Of a stretch of DNA of 64,000 nucleotides, positions 58,966-64,000 are shown one piece after another; position 1 is the stretch's first letter; each line of letters opens with the position of its first letter. The notes under the pieces are model-generated. The model searched no databases. It saw only the letters and a list, made by a program, of their open reading frames with translations, and had not been told where the DNA came from. Source of the stretch: Rhodococcus sp. Leaf247. GTDB lineage: Bacteria > Actinomycetota > Actinomycetes > Mycobacteriales > Mycobacteriaceae. The stretch is from the NCBI RefSeq assembly GCF_001426185.1, contig NZ_LMRP01000001.1:1776765-1840764 (forward strand), given 5' to 3'. Both the position numbers and the translations under genes were made by a program.

Positions 58966-60519
58966 ATGAGACGCACCCGGCTCGCGGTTCTGGTCATCTC
59001 GGCGACAGCAGCATTCGGTCTCGTCGGCTGTTCGGACAGCTCGTCGACGCAGGATCTGCAGTTCGACGGTCTCACCGCGGGACAACGCGTCTACGACAGC
59101 ACGGGATACTCCCTCGACGCGGCGCAGTCGGAGCGTCTCGAGCGGCAACTCTACGAGGTCAGGTCGGACACCGGAGCCGACGTCATCGCCTACGTGCGGG
59201 AACTCGACGCCGACTCCGACGACACCCTCGATCAGGTGGAAGCGCTGCAGCAGGCGTGGGTGGCGGCGGCGGGTGTCGAGCAGGACACCGCCGGTGCCAT
59301 CCTGATCAATCGGGAGCCCGGCACGGTCGACAAGGCACGTGCAGGCATCTTCCTCGGATCGACCTTCGACGACGGCAACGTTCCCGGAGACGAGCAGGAA
59401 GCGATCATCGAGGACGCGCTGATTCCGCCGCTGCGCGACGGTGATGTCGCCGGCAGTCTGACGAACGGCATCGACCGTCTGCAGTCGTCCATCCGATCCG
59501 GGCCTCCGGTGACGGCGCTGGACGAGTTCGCGGACGGGCCGGGATCGACCTGGCTGCCGTGGACCGGTCTGGCGGTCGTTCTCCTCGGCATGGCCGGTGC
59601 CTGGTCGATCTACCGTCGCCGCCCGCGGCCGACGGTTTCCGCGCAGCCCCCGACGACGTATCGACCCGACCGCGACACCGATCCCGCCGTCGCGACCGCC
59701 CTGGTCCACCGCGGAGCGCAGGCGAGTGCTGTGCCGGCGACCGTGCTCGCTCTCGCCGCGGCCGACGCACTGAGCATCGAGGCCGACCCGGCATCCGGGA
59801 AGTTCGGCAGCAAGTCCAAGGCCCACGTCAGGCTGCTCGACCGCGGCAAGGTGCGCGGCGACGTGCAGGACGCCGTCTGGTCGATGCTGTCCGAGAAGGC
59901 CGACGGTGACGTCGTGTCGAGCATTGCGCTGGCGAAGATCGGCCAGGGCCACGGCACGACGAAGGGCGTCGTCGATGCCGTGCTGGAGACGAACGGGTGG
60001 AAGCAGCACGGGACAGCCCGCCCACGGTGGAGCCTTGCCGGACTCGCGGTGCTCGGCGGTCTGGTGATGGTGGGCGGGGGCGTCGTCGCCGCCTCCGGCG
60101 CGCTCGTCATGCTGGTCGCCGCGATCCCCGGCGCGATTCTGTTTCTCACGGGACTCGTCATGGCCGTCGCGTACTCCGGCTTCTCGGTCGCGGGACTCGA
60201 CGCGGCCCGCCCGTGGGAGGCCTACCGCGACGGACTGAAGCAGGCGGCGAAGGACGACGACGCCGTCGTCGATCTCGACGCTGCACTCCCGGACATCGTG
60301 GCGCTGGGCCTCGGTTCGGTGTTCGCGAAGCGACTCGAGGCGGCCACGGACGGCGGAACGTCCCTGCGCGCGTTCACCTCACCCGCCGGCTACGCAGCCG
60401 ACCCCGCGCTGATGAACTGGGCGGTCTTCTCGTCGGTGTTCGCGTCGAGCAGTGGCAGCTCCGCCACGGTGTCCGGCGGCGGAGCAGGCGGGGGCGGCGG
60501 CGCGGCCGGGAGTACCTGA
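58966..60519 (+). CDS. Membrane protein with TPM domain
   Basis: 517 aa. A lipoprotein-like signal ends in LVGC. A TPM domain follows (about residues 40-170: RVYDSTGYSLDAAQSERLER, TGADVIAYVREL), then one membrane helix (about 185-203). A cytoplasmic region and two further helices (AVLGGLVMVGGGVVAASGAL) come next, and a Gly/Ser-rich end. The layout resembles DUF2207-type proteins. TPM domains occur in membrane-linked and photosystem repair proteins; the role here is unknown. No clear link to the sugar locus before it. Confidence 0.75.
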   Translation: MRRTRLAVLVISATAAFGLVGCSDSSSTQDLQFDGLTAGQRVYDSTGYSLDAAQSERLERQLYEVRSDTGADVIAYVRELDADSDDTLDQVEALQQAWVAAAGVEQDTAGAILINREPGTVDKARAGIFLGSTFDDGNVPGDEQEAIIEDALIPPLRDGDVAGSLTNGIDRLQSSIRSGPPVTALDEFADGPGSTWLPWTGLAVVLLGMAGAWSIYRRRPRPTVSAQPPTTYRPDRDTDPAVATALVHRGAQASAVPATVLALAAADALSIEADPASGKFGSKSKAHVRLLDRGKVRGDVQDAVWSMLSEKADGDVVSSIALAKIGQGHGTTKGVVDAVLETNGWKQHGTARPRWSLAGLAVLGGLVMVGGGVVAASGALVMLVAAIPGAILFLTGLVMAVAYSGFSVAGLDAARPWEAYRDGLKQAAKDDDAVVDLDAALPDIVALGLGSVFAKRLEAATDGGTSLRAFTSPAGYAADPALMNWAVFSSVFASSSGSSATVSGGGAGGGGGAAGST

Positions 60520-60529
60520 GGTCGCAACC

Positions 60530-61249
60530 TCACCGCGGTGCCGAGATCCGATCGAGCCATTCGATCAGGAGGGCGCGCTCCGATGCCGTGAGGGCATCGA
60601 AATCGTGAGCAGCAGAGCGTAATTCGATCGCGGACGTGACCACCGACGGTTCCGACCGCGCGGGGGTGTCGACGACGATGTGGCGGATCACGGCGTCGAA
60701 CAAGTCGTCGGCGAGACCCCGGTCACGGTCGGCGGGCGGCGTCGCGAGAATGGTCAGAACTGCACCCGTGCCTGCCGCGTGGACGATGTCGACTGCTCGC
60801 TTCTCGCTCACGGACAGCCGCCCGGCGCGGGCGACACGGTGCACTCGCGCCGCGAGAATCGACAGACCCTGTCGGGCTGCCGGAGACTCTCGCCCGCGCA
60901 AGGGATCGCTGAGGAGGGCGAACAAGGTGGGATTGGCGAGTCCGAAGTCGATCTGTGCACGCCATCCCGCGCGGAGATCGTCGACAGGGTCGCCCTCGCC
61001 TGCTATCTCGGAATCGACAGCGACCGCCTTCGATGTCACGTAGGTCGCCATGACGTGTTCGGCGACGGCGTCGAGGAGACCCTCCTTGTCGCCGAACAGG
61101 CGATAGATCGTGGGTGCCTGCACCCCCGCAGCATCGGCGACACCACGGGTCGTCACCGCGGATCGACCTCGTTCCTGCAGCAGGTTCGCTGCGACGTCGA
61201 CGATTCTCGACCTCGTGCCGTCTCGGGGTGTCGTACGCGCGTCTGCCAC
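60530..61249 (-). CDS. TetR-family regulator
   Basis: 239 aa from GTG 61249. The HTH is IVDVAANLLQERGRSAVTTR and GVADAAGVQAPTIYRLFGDK. The C-terminal domain is of the ligand-binding type. No Shine-Dalgarno is present, while TATCGT ends seven bases before the GTG, so the mRNA may be leaderless. It is divergent from the NmrA-type gene and probably controls it through the near-palindrome at 61306-61320. Confidence 0.88.
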   Translation of the reverse strand: MADARTTPRDGTRSRIVDVAANLLQERGRSAVTTRGVADAAGVQAPTIYRLFGDKEGLLDAVAEHVMATYVTSKAVAVDSEIAGEGDPVDDLRAGWRAQIDFGLANPTLFALLSDPLRGRESPAARQGLSILAARVHRVARAGRLSVSEKRAVDIVHAAGTGAVLTILATPPADRDRGLADDLFDAVIRHIVVDTPARSEPSVVTSAIELRSAAHDFDALTASERALLIEWLDRISAPR

Positions 61250-61305
61250 GTAGCAACGATAACAAGACCGTGATACCACCGTGTTTCCGGTGCTACGCTG
61301 ATATT

Positions 61306-61320
61306 GATATCGTCGATAAC
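61306..61320. promoter_or_regulatory. Near-palindrome between TetR and NmrA-type genes
   Basis: GATATCGTCGATAAC has matching 7-bp arms except one base pair, and CGATAAC occurs again at 61255-61261 near the TetR start. A likely operator shared by both genes; it ends 10 bp before the NmrA-type start. Confidence 0.45.
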
Positions 61321-61330
61321 AGGAGAACTT

Positions 61331-62179
61331 ATGATCGTCGTCACCGGAGCAACCGGGGCACTCAACGGTGCCACCGTGGACCACCTGCTCGAGCGCCTTC
61401 CGGCGTCCGACATCGCCGTCGCCGTGCGCGACACCGCCCGGGCACGCCGTTTCGCAGATGTCGGCGTCGAGGTGCGACACGCCGACTATGCCGATCCGTC
61501 GTCGCTGTCCACGGCGTTCGCCGGCGCCGACCAGGTACTTCTCGTGTCCTCGAGCGACCCCGGTGCCGACGCCGTTGCGCTGCACACCAGGGCAATCGAC
61601 GCGGCAGTGGCGGCCGGTGTCGGACGCATCCTCTACACGAGCCATCAGGGAGCCGCTGCCGACAGCCCCTTCCGCCCGGCACGTGATCACGCGGCCACCG
61701 AGACTGCACTCGCCGCCTGCGGAGTGCCGTGGACGGCCCTGCGGAACGGCTTCTACGCGCACAGCCTGGACCTCGTGATGGGCGACTGGCGCGACACCGG
61801 CGTCGTCTCCATCCCCGTCGACGGCGCAGTGTCGTGGACCGCGAGGGAGGACTCCGCGGAGGCGGCCGCCGTCATCCTTGCCTCGGCGGACGGTATCGAT
61901 GGACCTGCGACGGTGACGGCGCGGGACGCGCTCACGTTCGAGGAAGTCGTCGCCCTCGCATCCGCCTCCGTGGGCCGCGAGATCTCCCTCGAGGTGGTCG
62001 GAGAGGAGCAGTGGGTCGCGGCGCGCGTCGCAGAAGGAACGAACGAATTCATGGCGCGCTTCACGCTCGGGATATTCCAGGCCGCCCACCAGGGAGGCTT
62101 CGCTGCGACGGATCCCTTGCTGGCAGCGCTCCTCGGCCGCGAACCACGAACGGTGCAGCACGTCCTCGGCGCTTCCTGA
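61331..62179 (+). CDS. NmrA-type NAD(P)H:quinone oxidoreductase-like SDR
   Basis: 282 aa from ATG 61331 with AGGAGA upstream. MIVVTGATGALNGATVDHLL is the nucleotide-binding loop, RFADVGVEVRHADYADPSSL and ILYTSHQGAAADSPF follow the atypical SDR of the QorB/NmrA kind, and WTALRNGFYAHSL matches. It could reduce quinones or be a redox sensor. The TetR gene beside it fits an inducible quinone or electrophile response. Confidence 0.88.
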   Translation: MIVVTGATGALNGATVDHLLERLPASDIAVAVRDTARARRFADVGVEVRHADYADPSSLSTAFAGADQVLLVSSSDPGADAVALHTRAIDAAVAAGVGRILYTSHQGAAADSPFRPARDHAATETALAACGVPWTALRNGFYAHSLDLVMGDWRDTGVVSIPVDGAVSWTAREDSAEAAAVILASADGIDGPATVTARDALTFEEVVALASASVGREISLEVVGEEQWVAARVAEGTNEFMARFTLGIFQAAHQGGFAATDPLLAALLGREPRTVQHVLGAS

Positions 62180-62256
62180 CCTCGGGTCGTCCACTCGTAA
62201 CGATCCGGAAACCGGGAAACACGGCAAACGAAACCGACGGCGCCGACACTGTTCCC

Positions 62257-63648
62257 ATGGTGTCGTTGTCGAAGTTCACACGGGGTCGAGCGGGCACACA
62301 TCCGGTCGACGACATCCCGCCTCTGTCCGTGCTGGCGCCGCTGGGCCTGCAGCACGTGCTCGCGATGTACGCGGGTGCGGTCGCCGTCCCGCTGATCGTC
62401 GGCAGTGCTCTCGTCGCTGCGGGCGAACTGCAGTCGAGCGATCTCCCGTACCTGATCACCGCGGATCTGTTCGTGGCGGGAATCGCCACGCTGATCCAGG
62501 CGGTGGGTTTCTGGCGATTCGGCGTGCGGCTACCGCTGATGCAGGGATGCACGTTCGCCGCGGTGACACCGATGATCGCGATCGGCTCGCAGTACGGCGT
62601 CACCGCCATCTACGGTTCCGTGATCGCCTCCGGAATCTTCATGATGGCGTTGGCTCCGGTGTTCGCGAAGCTCCTGCATCTGTTTCCGCCGTTGGTCACC
62701 GGAACGGTCATCCTGATCATCGGGCTCTCGCTGATGCCGGTCGCGGCGGGATGGTTCGGCGGCGGCACCGGTGCGGACGACTTCGGTGAACCGAAGTACA
62801 TCGGCATGGGCGCGCTGACCTTGCTGATCATTCTGCTGATCGAACGTTTCGGGCCCGCACCGGCAAAACGCCTGTCCATCCTGCTCGGCCTCGTCATCGG
62901 CACGATCATCTCGATCCCGTTCGGCCTCACCGATTTCAGTGGAGTGGCCGACCAGGACTGGGTGGGCGTGACCACGCCGTTCCACTTCGGATTCCCGACG
63001 TTCGAGATCAGCGCGATCATCACCATGTGCATCGTGGCGCTGGTCATCATGACCGAGACCACGGGCGACATCATCGCTGTCGGCGAGATCGTCGACAAGA
63101 AGGTTCCGCCTCGCCGCCTGGCCGACGGACTCCGAGCGGACGGATTGTCGACGATGCTCGGCGGCATCTTCAACACGTTCCCGTACACCGCATTCGCACA
63201 GAACGTGGGCCTCGTCGCGATCACGGGGGTCAAGACCCGGCACGTCGCCACGTTCGCCGGCGGCATCTTGATCCTCCTCGGTTTGCTACCGAAGCTCGGC
63301 GCCGTGGTGGAAGGGGTACCGCTACCCGTGCTCGGCGGCGCCGGCATCGCCCTGTTCGGCATGGTCGCCGCGAGCGGAGTCAGGACGCTGGCACAGGTGC
63401 GGTTCAACAACACCAACATCCTCGTCGTGGCTGTCGCCGTCGGAGTCGGCCTGCTTCCGACCGTCTCCCCCGACCTCTACGACAAGTTCCCCGACTGGTT
63501 CCAGACCATCTTCCACTCCGGCATCAGTGCGGGTGCGCTGTGCGCGGTCGTGCTCAACCTGCTGTTGAACTCGGAGTCGCTGCGCGACAGGCTTTCCGAC
63601 GACACAGATCCGCCGGCCCACGACGCTGTGCGTGGACCGGCGCTCTGA
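62257..63648 (+). CDS. NCS2 nucleobase permease (xanthine/uracil family)
   Basis: 463 aa from ATG 62257; the frame is open far upstream but the product starts naturally here. About 14 membrane segments. LSVLAPLGLQHVLAMYAGAV begins helix 1, MTETTGDIIAVGE is the helix 8 motif, and FAQNVGLVAITGVKTR is the nucleobase-ascorbate transporter signature. The sequence is nearer to xanthine/urate than to uracil carriers. It takes up a purine with protons. No purine catabolic gene is in the window. Confidence 0.92.
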   Translation: MVSLSKFTRGRAGTHPVDDIPPLSVLAPLGLQHVLAMYAGAVAVPLIVGSALVAAGELQSSDLPYLITADLFVAGIATLIQAVGFWRFGVRLPLMQGCTFAAVTPMIAIGSQYGVTAIYGSVIASGIFMMALAPVFAKLLHLFPPLVTGTVILIIGLSLMPVAAGWFGGGTGADDFGEPKYIGMGALTLLIILLIERFGPAPAKRLSILLGLVIGTIISIPFGLTDFSGVADQDWVGVTTPFHFGFPTFEISAIITMCIVALVIMTETTGDIIAVGEIVDKKVPPRRLADGLRADGLSTMLGGIFNTFPYTAFAQNVGLVAITGVKTRHVATFAGGILILLGLLPKLGAVVEGVPLPVLGGAGIALFGMVAASGVRTLAQVRFNNTNILVVAVAVGVGLLPTVSPDLYDKFPDWFQTIFHSGISAGALCAVVLNLLLNSESLRDRLSDDTDPPAHDAVRGPAL

Positions 63649-63654
63649 TCTTCT

Positions 63655-64000
63655 CTACGACGAGGCGGAGCGAAGCTTCTCGAGCAACGGGCCGGCGGCC
63701 TCGGCGAGGAATCGATCCTGCGTCTCGTCGCCGACCTGCACCAGGGCGATGTCGGTGAATCCTGCCTCCCAGTAGGGCTTGACCTTCTCGACGATCGCAT
63801 CGAGGTCCGGACCGCAGGCGATGGTCCCCGCGACATCCTCGGGTCGGACGAACTGGGTGGCACCGGCGAAACCGGCCGTCGTCGGAAGATCCGCGTTCAC
63901 GGCCCAGCCACCGGCGAACCAACGGAACTGATCGTGAGCGATCCGGATCGACTCGTCCTCGTCGGGACCCCAGCAGATGGGGATCTGCCCGATCTTCTTC
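63655..64000 (-). CDS. F420-dependent LLM-class oxidoreductase, C-terminal end (partial)
   Basis: The frame runs to the window edge, so only the last 114 codons are present. KKIGQIPICWGPDEDESIR, DQFRWFAGGWAVNADLP and QFVRPEDVAGTIACGPDLDA are typical of the F420-dependent G6PDH-like (TIGR03557) branch of luciferase-like enzymes. The stop is TAG, 6 bp after the permease gene end on the other strand. The substrate cannot be told. Confidence 0.85.
   Translation of the reverse strand, partial: KKIGQIPICWGPDEDESIRIAHDQFRWFAGGWAVNADLPTTAGFAGATQFVRPEDVAGTIACGPDLDAIVEKVKPYWEAGFTDIALVQVGDETQDRFLAEAAGPLLEKLRSASS

Overview
The window is high-GC actinobacterial DNA, most likely from Nocardiaceae (Rhodococcus or Rhodococcoides type). 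The reasons are abundant GTG starts, chains of GTGA stop/start overlaps, and lineage markers (WhiB4, MarP, Ssd, a PonA2-type PASTA penicillin-binding protein, an F420-dependent oxidoreductase). The gene order between 1 and about 38250 is largely that of Mycobacterium tuberculosis Rv3649 to Rv3683. Species-level placement is not possible from sequence reading alone.

Conserved core (1-38364). A DUF1998 helicase tail meets a P450 gene. Next comes a minus-strand Flp/Tad pilus operon (ssd-tadA-tadB-tadC-flp-tadE-tadE-like). The HAD phosphatase (Rv3661-like) follows, then a roughly 390-bp non-coding gap that by synteny should hold the RNA-polymerase-binding sRNA Ms1/MTS2823, and a degenerate Fic-like protein. 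The dipeptide importer dppABCD comes next. It is divergent from acs, which has a Crp-like site upstream. An MHS-type MFS transporter, a holin-like protein, an EphE-like hydrolase, a ThiF-like protein and a GGDEF cyclase follow. The minus-strand operon nth-thioredoxin-nudL-marP, then crp, an MBL hydrolase, ridA/DUF4177, two ArsA-like ATPases, a small secreted serine protease, whiB4, ponA2, a YqeY protein, a metallophosphoesterase and tRNA-Pro(CGG) complete the core.

Accessory block 1 (38365-47011). It holds an MFS exporter with a divergent TetR regulator, an FprA-like ferredoxin reductase divergent from a molybdopterin oxidoreductase, a tautomerase, and an MpaB-type oxygenase. A shared 13-bp box lies at three of these genes, and a degenerate copy of part of the tRNA-Pro sequence lies at the right edge, so this may be an inserted unit.

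Accessory block 2 (47012-58915). This is a sugar or polyol catabolic locus. It has an Frc-like ABC importer with its own P-loop kinase, a mannitol-dehydrogenase-family enzyme, an SDR, two LacI regulators with two different palindromic operator types, a P-loop kinase fused to a HAD phosphatase, and an FGGY kinase fused in frame to a LacD-type aldolase. A likely route is: import, oxidation to a ketose, phosphorylation, aldol cleavage.

Right end (58966-64000). This holds a TPM-domain membrane protein, a TetR regulator divergent from an NmrA-type quinone-reductase-like gene, an NCS2 purine/uracil permease, and the end of an F420-dependent oxidoreductase gene. No insertion sequence, integrase or CRISPR array was seen.
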